Positions 17,417-26,766 of a stretch of DNA of 64,000 bases are shown one piece after another. Within the stretch, counting starts at the first letter, position 1. The number at the start of each line of letters is the position of its first letter. A model generated the notes under the pieces. The model made no database searches and was not told where the DNA came from. It saw nothing but the letters and a program-made list of their open reading frames with translations. The DNA comes from Nocardia fusca NBRC 14340 (GTDB taxonomy: Bacteria > Actinomycetota > Actinomycetes > Mycobacteriales > Mycobacteriaceae), in NCBI RefSeq assembly GCF_001618425.1, contig NZ_BDCU01000054.1, positions 1-64,000 on the forward strand, given 5' to 3'. The translations under genes and the position numbers were made by a program.

Positions 17417-17737
17417 ATGAAACACGAAAAATTCTCTCTCGCAGCTGTTCTCGCAGTCGCCGCGGTAACCGCGGTGGCTCCTGCCGCAGCCGCCTTTCCC
17501 AGCGGGTCAGCCGGTCTCGGTGACGGCCGGGAAGTGGTGATCGTCGACAACACCCTGGAACTGACCGATCTCAACGCGTGCTGGGCGAGCGGTTTCCCGC
17601 GTGATATCCGGTTCGACAACCGCAGCACTCGCGATTTCCGCGTATACAACTCCCCGGACTGCAGCGGCGCGCCCGTGGCGACGGTCCCGGCGGGGCATAC
17701 CGCGACCCACTACGGCTGGTCGGCTTCCGCTCGATAG
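17417..17737 (+). CDS. small secreted protein with two cysteines
   Basis: 106 aa. Residues 1 to about 30 form a signal peptide (MKHEKFSLAAVLAVAAV, then an Ala-rich region ending AAA-F). The mature part is about 76 residues and contains C at NACWASGF and C at SPDCSGAP, probably a disulfide. It resembles small extracellular beta-proteins of actinobacteria, but I cannot name a family. A hairpin terminator follows after 18 bases, so it is a monocistronic gene. Confidence 0.72.
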   Translation: MKHEKFSLAAVLAVAAVTAVAPAAAAFPSGSAGLGDGREVVIVDNTLELTDLNACWASGFPRDIRFDNRSTRDFRVYNSPDCSGAPVATVPAGHTATHYGWSASAR

Positions 17738-17754
17738 TCGCCCCCGGACGCGGT

Positions 17755-17775
17755 CCCGAGCCGCCGGAGCTCGGG
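17755..17775 (+). terminator. hairpin terminator
   Basis: Stem CCCGAGC / GCTCGGG with a 7-base loop, followed by AAAA, 18 bases after the stop of the small secreted protein gene. Confidence 0.55.
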
Positions 17776-17904
17776 AAAACCGCGAGGGGCCAACAGCGAA
17801 CACGTCCATTGCTTCGGTATTCCGCGATTCGGTCCGGCTATCGCGTCAATATTCCCGGCACCACCACGCTCGCTTTCGGTTGTCACCGTTCTCACAACCC
17901 ATTG

Positions 17905-17924
17905 ACCTCAATATTGATTGAGGT
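17905..17924. promoter_or_regulatory. palindromic operator upstream of second exporter
   Basis: Perfect dyad ACCTCAAT-ATTG-ATTGAGGT, 73 bases before the exporter start, in a locally AT-rich stretch. A TTGACC box overlaps its left edge. The shape fits a MerR- or TetR-type site, but no regulator gene is adjacent. Confidence 0.6.
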
Positions 17925-17997
17925 TACAGGCTTGTCGCAGGGTCTCCCGACCCGGCGATACCGGTTCGCCACCCCACCCGCACCGAAAGCCAGGGCC

Positions 17998-19458
17998 ATG
18001 ATCACCACCGAGACGACGCCGGCACCACCGTCCGACGCCCGTAATCCACTGACCATCGCGCTCGTTCTCGTGGTCGGAACGATCATGGCGACGCTCGATC
18101 AGACCATCGTGAACGTCGCCATCAACAAACTGTCCGTGCAGTTCCACGCCGGTCTGAGCACGATCCAGTGGGTGGCCACCGGATATTCGCTCGCGCTCGG
18201 CGCGGTGGTGCCGGCCTCGGCGTGGCTGGTCGGTCGTTTCGGGGCGAAGCGGCTGTATCTGGCCGCGGTCGCCGTGTTCGCGGGCGGCTCGGTACTGGCG
18301 GGGCTGGCCTGGAACATCGAGTCCCTGATCGCGTTCCGGGTCGTGCAGGGCGCGAGCGGCGGGTTGCTCATGCCGGTGGCGATGACGATCCTGTTGCGCG
18401 CCGCCGGGCCGGAAAGGCTCGGCCGCGCGATGAGCACGCTGGGATTGGCCGTGCTGGTCGGCCCGCTGCTGGGCCCGGTGATCGGCGGCTATCTCATCGA
18501 CGAAGTGTCGTGGCGCTGGATGTTCTTCATCAATCTGCCACTGGGCGCACTGGTTCTGCTCCTGGCGGCGAAAGTGCTGCCCGGCGATGCGCCGGAGCCG
18601 CCGCGCGTTCTGGATGTCATCGGCCTGCTGCTGATGTCGCCGGGACTGGCGCTGCTGATCTACGGAGTGACCGCCGCGGGTGAACACGCCGGTTTCGCCA
18701 CACCGGCGGTGTGGGTGCCCATCCTGGTGGGCGGCGCGCTCGTGGCCGCGTTCGTGCGCCGCTCGCTGACCACTCCGGTGCCGCTGCTGGATCTGCGGGT
18801 GCTCGGCAATCGGACCACCAGCACGTCGGCCGCGCTGCTGGCACTGTTCGCGAGTGGCTACTTCGGATCGATGTTGCTGCTGCCCCTGTACTTCCAGGTG
18901 GTGCGCGGCGAATCGGCCCTGGTGGCCGGTGCGCTGGGCATTCCGTTCGCGCTGGCGTCCGGTGCGACCATGCAGGTGGCGGGCAGGCTGATCGACCGGA
19001 TTCCGCCCGGTCGCTACCTGCCGGGCTCGATCGCGGTGGCGCTCACCGGTTTCGTGCTGTTCGTGATCCAACTCGACGCGGACGCGCCGTACTGGGCACT
19101 CGCTGCCACCATGCTGCTGATGGGTGCGGGCGGTGGCGGCACCATGATGCCGGTGCTGACGACCGCCACCCGGCCGTTGAATCGGAACCAGCAGCCCGCG
19201 GGATCGACAGTGCTGAACATGATCAGCACCACCGCACTCGCCCTCGGCACCGCGGCGACATCGGTGACCCTGGCCGCGTTACTGCCGGCGGGCGGCGGGT
19301 TGCAGACCTTGCACGGCATGGACCCCGCACAGCGGGCCGCGCTGACTCCCGACTTGGCGGAAGCCTTTCAGCACACCTACCTGATCGCCCCGGTCATGAT
19401 CGCACTGGCCCTGATCCCCGCGTTGCTGCTGCCCGGGCGCCGAGCAGCCGACCGATGA
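17998..19458 (+). CDS. DHA2/EmrB-type MFS exporter
   Basis: 486-aa, 14-helix drug:H+ antiporter. Helix 1 carries MATLDQTIVNVAINKL, a hallmark of the EmrB/QacA subfamily. Motif A-like WLVGRFGAKRLYL and motif C-like LVGPLLGPVIGGYLIDEVSWRWMF are present. I start at the ATG at 17998 (MITTETT); an upstream reading from 17809 would run through the palindromic operator. It is a single gene with a hairpin right after the stop. Its regulator probably lies elsewhere. Confidence 0.9.
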   Translation: MITTETTPAPPSDARNPLTIALVLVVGTIMATLDQTIVNVAINKLSVQFHAGLSTIQWVATGYSLALGAVVPASAWLVGRFGAKRLYLAAVAVFAGGSVLAGLAWNIESLIAFRVVQGASGGLLMPVAMTILLRAAGPERLGRAMSTLGLAVLVGPLLGPVIGGYLIDEVSWRWMFFINLPLGALVLLLAAKVLPGDAPEPPRVLDVIGLLLMSPGLALLIYGVTAAGEHAGFATPAVWVPILVGGALVAAFVRRSLTTPVPLLDLRVLGNRTTSTSAALLALFASGYFGSMLLLPLYFQVVRGESALVAGALGIPFALASGATMQVAGRLIDRIPPGRYLPGSIAVALTGFVLFVIQLDADAPYWALAATMLLMGAGGGGTMMPVLTTATRPLNRNQQPAGSTVLNMISTTALALGTAATSVTLAALLPAGGGLQTLHGMDPAQRAALTPDLAEAFQHTYLIAPVMIALALIPALLLPGRRAADR

Positions 19459-19459
19459 T

Positions 19460-19477
19460 CACCGGCCCCGGCCGGTG
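19460..19477 (+). terminator. hairpin terminator after exporter
   Basis: Perfect stem CACCGGC / GCCGGTG with a 4-base loop, starting 2 bases after the exporter stop codon. Confidence 0.55.
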
Positions 19478-19883
19478 CCCGGCCGACAGCGGTGCGGATT
19501 GCCGGGCTTGCGGTAAGCGCGCCGATCAGGTCGTGCCATCGCGGCGTGGTCGATGATGTGCGTAGCCGGAGTTCGTGGTTCACGACCGTCACACCGGCAC
19601 CATGTCGGATCGAACAGGATCACCGGACGCTGCGTCGACACAGTGAACTGCTGCGGGTGCGCTCGGAGTGGTTGCGGCCGCTCGGCGACGACGCCGCCGA
19701 TCACCTCTCGGTCGTCGCTACGCGTGCAAATGGGCAGGTCACTGCGCAGAGGTGCACAGTGATCCGGTGCGCAAGGCGAGTAGAGTAAAGGAGCCGGAGG
19801 CTTTTCGTACGGAACCACCCGTGGTCTCGTCGTCGCTCGGCAGATGAACAGGGCCCGCTACACGGGCCCGGAGGAGCGTCGCG
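19478..19883. other. intergenic region, possible gene remnant
   Basis: About 400 bases without a supported gene. A plus-strand frame around 19530-19780 has moderately biased codons (LRVRSEWLRPLGDDAADHLS and so on) but no good start or ribosome site and an atypical Cys-rich surround, so it may be a remnant. I see no palindromes. Confidence 0.3.
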
Positions 19884-20480
19884 ATGACGCTACAACACGA
19901 GCCGATCCTGCTGGACCGCTCTTCACGCTTTTCCCTCCGCAGCCGACCGTCGGCCTCACGCCGGTTACCGACACCACGAGCACCCCACCCCGGGGTGGTC
20001 GGTGGGGCCTGGTGGCCCCACTCGACCGACTTGGCCGCCGAGATGACCGATTTGGAGGCGCTGCTGGCCGATCGGGCGGCCGGCGTCGACCGCATCATGT
20101 ACGACCTGGGCACCTGGCAGTCGGCCCCGGAGCGCATGGTGATCGGCGGGCATTCGGTTCGCCTGGACGGATACCGGCACCTGCCCGCCCACACACTCTG
20201 TGTCCTGGGCCTGGATCGCACACGGCTCGTACTCCTGGTGATCCCTGCGGCCACCGCCACCGCTACCGCCCGGGCGCTCCTGTCCGCCGCGTCCCGGCCG
20301 GGCAATGAACTCACCGCCGACGAACTCGTGGCGGCCGACACCGGGCACAGCCCTGATCGCGACCAGAACGAGGACGCGTTGTCCCGCTGGGACGACGAAG
20401 GCGGTCACCGCGGGAAGGCAGACCCGCACGATCGCCCCTTCGCCTTCGCCGGGACCGCGGCCGCAGGTGGACCGACATGA
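19884..20480 (+). CDS. DUF5994-family protein (first of a tandem pair)
   Basis: 198 aa, no membrane segment. The central part (GAWWPHSTDLAAEM at about 37-50; YDLGTWQSAPERMVIGGHSVRLDGY at about 73-97) matches the small actinobacterial family DUF5994, of unknown function. The C-terminal tail is polar and probably disordered. The next gene encodes a paralogue with the same GAWWP...L..EL motif and overlaps this one by 4 bases. The start has GGAGGAGCGTCGCG upstream. Confidence 0.75.
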   Translation: MTLQHEPILLDRSSRFSLRSRPSASRRLPTPRAPHPGVVGGAWWPHSTDLAAEMTDLEALLADRAAGVDRIMYDLGTWQSAPERMVIGGHSVRLDGYRHLPAHTLCVLGLDRTRLVLLVIPAATATATARALLSAASRPGNELTADELVAADTGHSPDRDQNEDALSRWDDEGGHRGKADPHDRPFAFAGTAAAGGPT

Positions 20481-20950
20481 CACAGGACCCGTCGCAGCGC
20501 AGAGGCGCCGCCGACCGCGGTCTGGGGCAGTTCCGGGCGACCGCCGATGGTGGACAACCCTTCGATACGCCGACCCGCACGCCGCGGCTGCTCCTGCGCG
20601 ACCGTGGCGACGAATCCACCGGCGTCGACGGCGCCTGGTGGCCCAGAACCGGCAACCTCACCACCGAACTGCACAACCTGGTCACCGCGCTCACGCCGCG
20701 ACTGGGCACAACCACACGCATCACCTTCGACTGGAATTCGCTGAGCCGGTCCCAACGTCGCATCGACCCTCCCGACGGGATCGAGGTCACCGGACCGCTC
20801 CCGGACCAACCGGCCGACCTGATGTACGTCTACGGCCCGCACGATCAGCGCCTTCGCTTATTGGTGATCGACCCCAGCACCGATCCCTCCCACGCCGAAG
20901 CCCGGATCCGCAAGGCCGTGGGCACCACTACGGACCAACCGCAATCCTGA
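20477..20950 (+). CDS. DUF5994-family protein (second of a tandem pair)
   Basis: 157-aa paralogue of the preceding protein. It shares GAWWPRTGNLTTELHNLVTAL and the strand-rich core (YGPHDQRLRLLVIDP) but has a different N-terminus. The ATGA overlap with the first copy implies coupled translation and perhaps a heteromeric complex. Function unknown. It faces the HdeD-like membrane protein gene, which converges on it. Confidence 0.75.
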   Translation: MTQDPSQRRGAADRGLGQFRATADGGQPFDTPTRTPRLLLRDRGDESTGVDGAWWPRTGNLTTELHNLVTALTPRLGTTTRITFDWNSLSRSQRRIDPPDGIEVTGPLPDQPADLMYVYGPHDQRLRLLVIDPSTDPSHAEARIRKAVGTTTDQPQS

Positions 20951-21039
20951 ACCATTCCGCCGCGTCGACACCGGCAGTGTGCGTCTCGATACGCAGCGGG
21001 AAGTCGTGTCGATTGCCGGCCGATTGCCACGGCGTGCGA

Positions 21040-21627
21040 TCAGAGGGCATCCGGCGTGGTCTTCGCCCGGCCACGCACCTGGATCGCGCTGACGACCTCC
21101 ACGATGCCCACGAAGATCAACCACCAACCGGCCACCAGGGTCAGGACCGCGACGGAGTTGAACGGCCAGACGATCAACATCGCGCCACCGATCAGCAGCA
21201 CGATGCCGAAGAAGACGTTCCAACCGCGCCCGGAGGTGCCCGAGGGCGCGTCGGCAGCGGCGACCAGTACCGCTACGCCACGGAACATCCAGCCGATACC
21301 GATCCACAGGGCCATCAGCAGCACTGCGTCGCCGAGATGGCGCAGCGCGAAGAAACCCAGGATGAACGACAGCACCGCGCTGACGAGCAACATGGCCCGC
21401 CAGCCGCCCGACACATGACCGCCGAACGCGGCGACCAATTGGAAGACACCCGAAACCAGCAGGTAGATACCGAACAGAACGGCCAGGACCACGATCGTCG
21501 GACCGGGCCAGACCAGCACCATCACCCCGACGACCACCGACACCGCGCCGATGACCAACATCGCCTGCCACGCGCGGCGGGCCAGTTGATGCAACGGCCC
21601 CTCGTACTGCGTATCGCTGGGTGTCAT
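21040..21627 (-). CDS. HdeD-family membrane protein
   Basis: About 195-aa integral membrane protein with six hydrophobic segments arranged as three repeated pairs (for example VVVGVMVLVWPGPTIVVLAVLFG and LLIGGAMLIVWPFNSVAVLTLVAGWW). The repeated WPG/WPF turns are typical of HdeD (DUF308), linked to acid or envelope stress in enterobacteria. Its role in actinobacteria is not established. I start at MTPSDTQ (21627) rather than the ATG 7 codons upstream; both are possible. Confidence 0.82.
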   Translation of the reverse strand: MTPSDTQYEGPLHQLARRAWQAMLVIGAVSVVVGVMVLVWPGPTIVVLAVLFGIYLLVSGVFQLVAAFGGHVSGGWRAMLLVSAVLSFILGFFALRHLGDAVLLMALWIGIGWMFRGVAVLVAAADAPSGTSGRGWNVFFGIVLLIGGAMLIVWPFNSVAVLTLVAGWWLIFVGIVEVVSAIQVRGRAKTTPDAL

Positions 21628-21683
21628 GCAGGCATGATATGACGCCACCCTCCGATTGCCGATGATTCGCTGGTATCGAAATG

Positions 21684-22598
21684 CTACGGCCGCGAAGTGG
21701 CCGCCCCGAGCCGTCCCGGAGTCGGCCGGAGCCGATGGAAGGCCGCCAGCCGCTGCCGGTGGTATTCGAGATCGTCCTCATCGTGCCGCACCCCGCGGGC
21801 GACGGCGATGCCGAAGTAGGCCGCTTCCCGGCGCAAACGGTGGCGCATGAGCTGGGCGAGCGTGATGTCGTCGAGTTCTCCCGCGGTACCACCCGCGGCG
21901 ACGTACGCATCCACGAACGCACGGGCGCCGGACAGGTCGCGGCCGAACTCGTCGGCGAACTCGAGCGCGGCGGAGGCCAGTTCGAGCTCCGGCGGGCCGA
22001 TCGCGGCCTCGTCCCAATCGATCAGGGCCACCACATGACCGTCGCGCGACAGCAGATTGCCTTCGTAGTAGTCGCCGTGCAGGGGCTGCGCACGCGCCGT
22101 CGTGGTGAAGGCGGCCAGCCAGCGGTCCAGGTCCGGGTCGGGTAGCTCGGCCGAGGGTGCGCCGTCCAGGCCGATCTCGAGAAACGAGGGCCGGGGCCGC
22201 GGCGGTGGCCGGTGCTCGGCGAGGGCCCGATGGACCCGGGCCAGCAGTCCGGCCGCCTCGAGGAACTGGACCCGGTCCGCGCTATCGGTCCATCGGCCGT
22301 CGACCAGTGGCCACACGGTGACGGGGTGACCGGCCACCATCTCCACCGTCGATCCGTCCGCACGGGGCAGCGGCGCCACGACCTCCGGGACGGCCCGTGC
22401 GGCGGCGGCGATCCCGTGGCACCACTCCATCTCCCGCGGGTCGCGCCGCGGCGACCCGATCCGCACGACCACCTCACCCACACGGTATGCGGCCGATTCC
22501 TCGCCCCCGTGGAGTCGTTCGCCCGCACCTTCGTATCCCCAGGACGCGGCGACCGCGGCCCGGATGTCCTCGGTGAGCGGCAGATCGATGTAGACCAC
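21684..22598 (-). CDS. aminoglycoside phosphotransferase-family kinase
   Basis: 304-aa protein of the APH/choline-kinase-like fold. The Brenner motif LHGDYYEGNLL (H-G-D-x4-N) and the Mg-binding Asp in VVALIDWDEAAIGPPELEL are intact, so it is probably active. The substrate may be a small metabolite rather than an antibiotic. I take the GTG at 22598 (VVYIDLPLTED). A longer reading from 22808 has low-complexity, non-coding-like sequence. It is divergent from the phospholipase D gene. Confidence 0.83.
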   Translation of the reverse strand: MVYIDLPLTEDIRAAVAASWGYEGAGERLHGGEESAAYRVGEVVVRIGSPRRDPREMEWCHGIAAAARAVPEVVAPLPRADGSTVEMVAGHPVTVWPLVDGRWTDSADRVQFLEAAGLLARVHRALAEHRPPPRPRPSFLEIGLDGAPSAELPDPDLDRWLAAFTTTARAQPLHGDYYEGNLLSRDGHVVALIDWDEAAIGPPELELASAALEFADEFGRDLSGARAFVDAYVAAGGTAGELDDITLAQLMRHRLRREAAYFGIAVARGVRHDEDDLEYHRQRLAAFHRLRPTPGRLGAATSRP

Positions 22599-22844
22599 GC
22601 TCTCACTACTACCGGGTGGGCGGCCCGGCCATCGGCTCGACCCCCGGACCGTACCGGGCCGGGCAGCACTCACGACCGGGAACCCACATCGCGCCCCGAT
22701 GTGATCCCCGTCCGGCGGCGATACTGTGCCGAAGCGATCGGGTATCGCCCGCGTAGGTGCATCCGCGCACCTGTGATCACCCAGGGCACCGCGTAGCGGA
22801 GGCGGCACCGCCGGTTAAGGTCGGAGCACACCGAGGAGGCGCCC

Positions 22845-24098
22845 GTGCCGGTGCGGCGCTCGGTGCGCAGCAGAGGAGTTATCGTGACCAGTACCCGAGA
22901 TCTGCGCGAGCCCGCCGAGGCGGCGCCTCGATTCGCGGAGTCCCCCACCGCGGCGGTCCGTATGCGCAGGCGACTGGAACGACTCCTCGGGGTCGCCGCC
23001 ACCGAGGGGAACGCGCTGGTCGCGCTCCGCAACGGCGACGAGATCTTCCCGGCGATGCTGGATGCCATCCGTGACGCCGAGCACACCGTCGACATGATGA
23101 CCTTCGTCTACTGGCAGGGCGATATCGCTCGCCAGTTCGCCTATGCGCTCGCCGAGCGCGCCGAGGCCGGCCTCCGGGTGCGGCTGCTGCTGGACGGTTT
23201 CGGCAGCCGGTCGATCGAGAAAGGCCTGCTGACGCTCATGGAACGCGCGGGCGTCCAGGTCGCCTGGTTCCGGAGACCGTTGTCCCTGTCTCCGCTCAAA
23301 CAGAACCACCGCTGTCACCGCAAAGTGCTGGTCGTCGACGAACGGACCGCGTTCACCGGCGGAGTGGGCATCGCCGAGGAGTGGTGCGGCGACGCGCGCA
23401 ACGAGCACGAGTGGCGCGACACCCACGTGCGGATCGAGGGCCCGGCGGTGGACGGCGTCGCGGCCGCCTTCGCACAGAACTGGGCGGAATGCCACGACGC
23501 GCTCTTCGACGACCGCGACCGCTTCGCACCGCAGCAGCATCACGGTTCGGCGGTCGTCCAGGTGGTTCGCGGGTCGGCGAGCCTCGGCTGGCAGGATATG
23601 CAGACACTGCTACGGGTGGTCATCGAATCGGCCGAGCAGCGGCTGCGGCTGGCCACGGCCTACTTCGCGCCGGACGCCTACTTCATCGAACTGCTCTGCG
23701 CCGCCGCGCGACGCGGGGTGGAAGTCGAGATCCTGCTGCCCGGCCCGCACACCGACAAACGCGTCTGCCGGCTGGCCGGTCAGAATTTCTACAGCGACCT
23801 GCTCGCCTGCGGGGTGAAAATCCTGCAATACCAGCCGACGATGATGCACGCCAAGGTCATCACGGTGGACGGGATCGCGGCCCTGGTGGGTTCGACGAAC
23901 TTCAACCGGCGCTCCCTGGACCACGACGAGGAGATCATGCTCGTGGTCCTGGACGAACAGTTCACCGCGACGCTCGACGAGCATTTCGACGCCGACGCGA
24001 AGGTCAGCGAACTGATCGAAGAAACACGCTGGCAGCGCCGATCACTCGCGCAGCGCATCCGGGAGGCCGCGATGCGGCCGATCCGCCGATACCTGTGA
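22845..24098 (+). CDS. phospholipase D-type cardiolipin synthase
   Basis: 417-aa PLD-superfamily enzyme with two HKD motifs: HRKVLVVDE from H158 and HAKVITVDG from H335. It transfers a phosphatidyl group between phosphatidylglycerol molecules, or a related substrate, at the membrane. The hydrophobic N-terminal anchor found in E. coli ClsA is absent, so it resembles the soluble ClsB type. The GTG at 22845 follows GAGGAGG with good spacing. It is flanked by divergent and unrelated genes, so probably monocistronic. Confidence 0.87.
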   Translation: MPVRRSVRSRGVIVTSTRDLREPAEAAPRFAESPTAAVRMRRRLERLLGVAATEGNALVALRNGDEIFPAMLDAIRDAEHTVDMMTFVYWQGDIARQFAYALAERAEAGLRVRLLLDGFGSRSIEKGLLTLMERAGVQVAWFRRPLSLSPLKQNHRCHRKVLVVDERTAFTGGVGIAEEWCGDARNEHEWRDTHVRIEGPAVDGVAAAFAQNWAECHDALFDDRDRFAPQQHHGSAVVQVVRGSASLGWQDMQTLLRVVIESAEQRLRLATAYFAPDAYFIELLCAAARRGVEVEILLPGPHTDKRVCRLAGQNFYSDLLACGVKILQYQPTMMHAKVITVDGIAALVGSTNFNRRSLDHDEEIMLVVLDEQFTATLDEHFDADAKVSELIEETRWQRRSLAQRIREAAMRPIRRYL

Positions 24099-24349
24099 CA
24101 CCCTCCACCAGCGGGTCGCAGGCATAGCCGGAAAACGAAGACACCGGTTTCGCCTCCGCAACGGTCCTGGCGTGGCGAGCTCCGGACCGGCGTGCGGGCC
24201 CGCCGACCGAGAGCACGGCCGGTATCGCACAGCGGGTAGGTCCACGAAACGAAGGGTTCGGCGTGGGCACTGAGGCCACCGGCCGGGACGCCTAGGCTTC
24301 GATGGGGGCCATGAGCCGGCGTTGAGAGCACAGGGCCGCTCCCACCAGG

Positions 24350-24949
24350 ATGCGCAACGCGTCTCGAGCCGATTCGAGTGCAGTTATGAACCGTCCCTCT
24401 GCTCACCACCCGCCGCCTTCGGCCTCAGCACATTGGCGGTCACCTCGTGACCAGCTGAGTTTCCGGGTCCGCCGTCGTGGGGACATCGTCCTGCTGGCCG
24501 TACGTGGACAGGCGGATGCCTTCACGCTGGCGCTGTGGCGCCAGCAGGTGCGTGCCGCCGCGGATACCGTGACCTGCTCCCGGGGCGCGCTCGTCGTCGA
24601 CGCCACCCGTCTCGATTTCCTGTCGGTGCGCAGCCTCGCCGCGCTGTCCGACGAGGCGCAGGAGTACCGGCGCGAAGGGATCGAGATTTTCCTGGTCACC
24701 GCCGAGCCGGCCATCGCCCGGATAGCTCGCGCCGATACCCGCACCGCGCAGTTACCGGTGCGCTCGACGGTGGTGAGCGCGCTGACAGCCGTTCACCTCC
24801 GAGACCGGACACCGGAGGTGGTTTCGGAGGAGCCGGGGAAGGAGCGCACGCGCGAACCGGCCGGCCCGGGCGTCACCGCCGGAAGCGCGCCCCCAGGGTC
24901 AGCGCCGCACCTCGGAGGGCAGCGGGTGGTCGAGGTCCAGCGCCGGTAG
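24350..24949 (+). CDS. STAS-domain protein (anti-sigma factor antagonist-like)
   Basis: 199 aa. A STAS domain spans about residues 36-125: LSFRVRRRGDIVLLAVRGQADAF, then GALVVDATRLDFLSVRSLAALSDEA, where the Ser in LSVRSL sits at the position phosphorylated in SpoIIAA/RsbV-like antagonists. It probably takes part in partner switching of a stress sigma factor. The C-terminal 50 residues are Pro/Gly-rich and overlap the convergent gene by about 50 bases. The start could also be the ATG at 24386. No kinase or sigma gene is adjacent. Confidence 0.78.
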   Translation: MRNASRADSSAVMNRPSAHHPPPSASAHWRSPRDQLSFRVRRRGDIVLLAVRGQADAFTLALWRQQVRAAADTVTCSRGALVVDATRLDFLSVRSLAALSDEAQEYRREGIEIFLVTAEPAIARIARADTRTAQLPVRSTVVSALTAVHLRDRTPEVVSEEPGKERTREPAGPGVTAGSAPPGSAPHLGGQRVVEVQRR

Positions 24950-25477
24950 TCCGTCGATACTGTGCCCGTTGTCCCCGGTGATCCGGCGCGCGAACTTCTC
25001 GTCCGGCTGCCGGGCATGGTGCGCGTCCAGTACCGGCCGTTCGCCGACGAAGTCGTAGTACGGCACCGAGTACCCGCACGCGTCGGCGATACGTTCCACC
25101 TCGACCACGATCACCGCCCGGATTCCGGGGTGTTCGAGACCGAAATTCGCTCGGAGACCGGCGAACTCCGGATCGTCGGGACGCGCGACCCGGCCGGTTC
25201 CGTACAGGCGCAGGATACGGGAGTTGCGGGTGAAGGAGCAGAACATGAGGGTGATCCGCCCGTTCTCGCGCAGATGCGAGATGGTTTCGACGCCGCTGCC
25301 GAACAGATCGAGGTAGGCCACCGTGTGATCGTCGAGGACGGCGAAGGTGTCCTGGTATCCCTTCGGCGACAGATTGACCCGCCCGCCGTCCGACGGCGCC
25401 GTCGCGACGAAGAACATCGCCTGCGCTTCGATGAACTGTCGCAGCGGCCCGTCGAGATGCGAAAACTCCTTGGCCAT
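24899..25477 (-). CDS. pyridoxamine 5'-phosphate oxidase-family flavin protein
   Basis: 192-aa FMN-binding split-barrel protein. Features are MAKEFSHLDGPLRQFIEAQAMFFVATAP, NLSPKGYQDTFAVLDDHTVAYLDLFGSG and RITLMFCSFTRNSRILRLYGTGRV, the typical pattern of PPOX-family general stress or reductase proteins. I start at ATG 25477; an upstream ATG at 25534 adds 19 residues without a better ribosome site. It is followed on the same strand, 78 bases upstream of its start, by the FAD monooxygenase gene, so co-transcription is possible. Confidence 0.84.
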   Translation of the reverse strand: MAKEFSHLDGPLRQFIEAQAMFFVATAPSDGGRVNLSPKGYQDTFAVLDDHTVAYLDLFGSGVETISHLRENGRITLMFCSFTRNSRILRLYGTGRVARPDDPEFAGLRANFGLEHPGIRAVIVVEVERIADACGYSVPYYDFVGERPVLDAHHARQPDEKFARRITGDNGHSIDGLPALDLDHPLPSEVRR

Positions 25478-25555
25478 GGCTTCCTCACCGTCGATGGACT
25501 GTGCCGTCAGCGTATCGGCGCCGCCGCGGGCCACGGGGGTGAGAAACCTCTCGGA

Positions 25556-26599
25556 TCACGCACGCATTCTGCGGGCCACCCGATCACGCTCCTCGGCTAT
25601 CGCGCGGCGGCGGGCGATCATGGCCTCGGCGGGAGAGCCACCGCTGACGATCGCGTGGTGCACCGCTTCGATGTCCTCGATACCTTCTCGCGCGCCCACC
25701 CCCGCCGCGGGCGTGATGGCGTGGTCCGCGTCGCCGACCAGGATCAGCGGGGCCACCGGCGTCGCCGCGGTCGCCAGCGCGACATTACGCGCGTTGGACA
25801 CATGGACCTGTTCGGTGGCCGCGACCAGGGTGGCGGTCAGTTCCCGCACGGAGCGGGGCGCCGCCTCCACCACCGCGGCGGCCCAGTTCCGCACCGGCAC
25901 GATCCCGGTATCGGCGACCGGCAGCGGTTCCCGTTCGATGCGCAGGAACCACAGCGCCGAATCGGCGCCGGGCCGCCAGATATGGCCGAAGGTGGCCGCC
26001 GGGCGGGTGCCGGAGGCCGGCTCGGCGTGGAAATGCAGAACGAACGGGTCGGTGGGGCATTCGACAGGGGTCGCGGTCATTCCGTAGACCACCACATCTC
26101 CCGCGTACTCCGGGGTCCGGCCGGGTTCGGTGCCCGCGCGCGCCACCGAGTCGATACCGTCGGCACCGATCACCAGATCCCGCGCGGTCACCGTGCGGTC
26201 ACCGATACGCAGGGTGGTGTGCCCGGTGGTGGCGTCGACCGCGACCTCGGTGACCGGGCTGCCGTAACTGATCTCGGCGCCCGCGTGTACCGCGAACCGT
26301 TTCAGCACGGCGATCAGATCGCTGCGCAGCCAGAACCGGTGCCCCTCGCTGGGCCGCCGCCGCGTCACGCCGTCGCCGGGGGTGTATCGCAGTTCGCTCA
26401 GCGGATACGAGGCCGCGTGCAGTTCCGCCTCCGGCACGCCCAGCGAGATGAGACTGCGGTGGCCCCGGCCGTCGAGGATCAGGAACGCTCCGCCACCCCC
26501 GCCGTTGCGCTGCTCGTAGACCGTCACCGGCCGCCCGGCCCTCGACAGCGCGCCGGCCAGCGCGGTTCCGGCGATACCGCTTCCCAGGATGGTGATCAT
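25556..26599 (-). CDS. FAD-dependent monooxygenase
   Basis: 347-aa class A flavoprotein hydroxylase. The FAD motif is MITILGSGIAGTALAGALSRAG (GxGxxG). A DG motif appears as VIGADGIDSVAR, and the GD motif as LILVGDADHAITPAAGVGAREGIEDI. It probably hydroxylates a small aromatic or lipid-like substrate; the identity cannot be told. The start at 26599 is the ATG preceded by GAAGGAGATCCG. The short chain lacks a C-terminal thioredoxin-like domain. Confidence 0.86.
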   Translation of the reverse strand: MITILGSGIAGTALAGALSRAGRPVTVYEQRNGGGGGAFLILDGRGHRSLISLGVPEAELHAASYPLSELRYTPGDGVTRRRPSEGHRFWLRSDLIAVLKRFAVHAGAEISYGSPVTEVAVDATTGHTTLRIGDRTVTARDLVIGADGIDSVARAGTEPGRTPEYAGDVVVYGMTATPVECPTDPFVLHFHAEPASGTRPAATFGHIWRPGADSALWFLRIEREPLPVADTGIVPVRNWAAAVVEAAPRSVRELTATLVAATEQVHVSNARNVALATAATPVAPLILVGDADHAITPAAGVGAREGIEDIEAVHHAIVSGGSPAEAMIARRRAIAEERDRVARRMRA

Positions 26600-26766
26600 C
26601 GGATCTCCTTCGGCGAGTGGGCGCGCACGTAACCGATCGGTGGGCGGCAAGCGACCACAGCCGCTTTCCGCCCGGGGCGGTGCTCAGGGCCGGTGCTACA
26701 CCCGCTCATATACGGGCGGGCATCCGCTCCCGGTGCCCAACATACAAGACCGGCAACGCATCCGGT

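Noticed and set aside
16454..17425. Minus-strand frame of 323 codons over the alpha/beta hydrolase
   Set aside because: The opposite strand has a clear catalytic triad and coupled start; the antisense frame has no recognisable domain.
22845..24098. Toxin-type phospholipase reading for the PLD gene
   Set aside because: Two spaced HKD motifs and the overall length fit cardiolipin synthase; there is no secretion signal or immunity partner.
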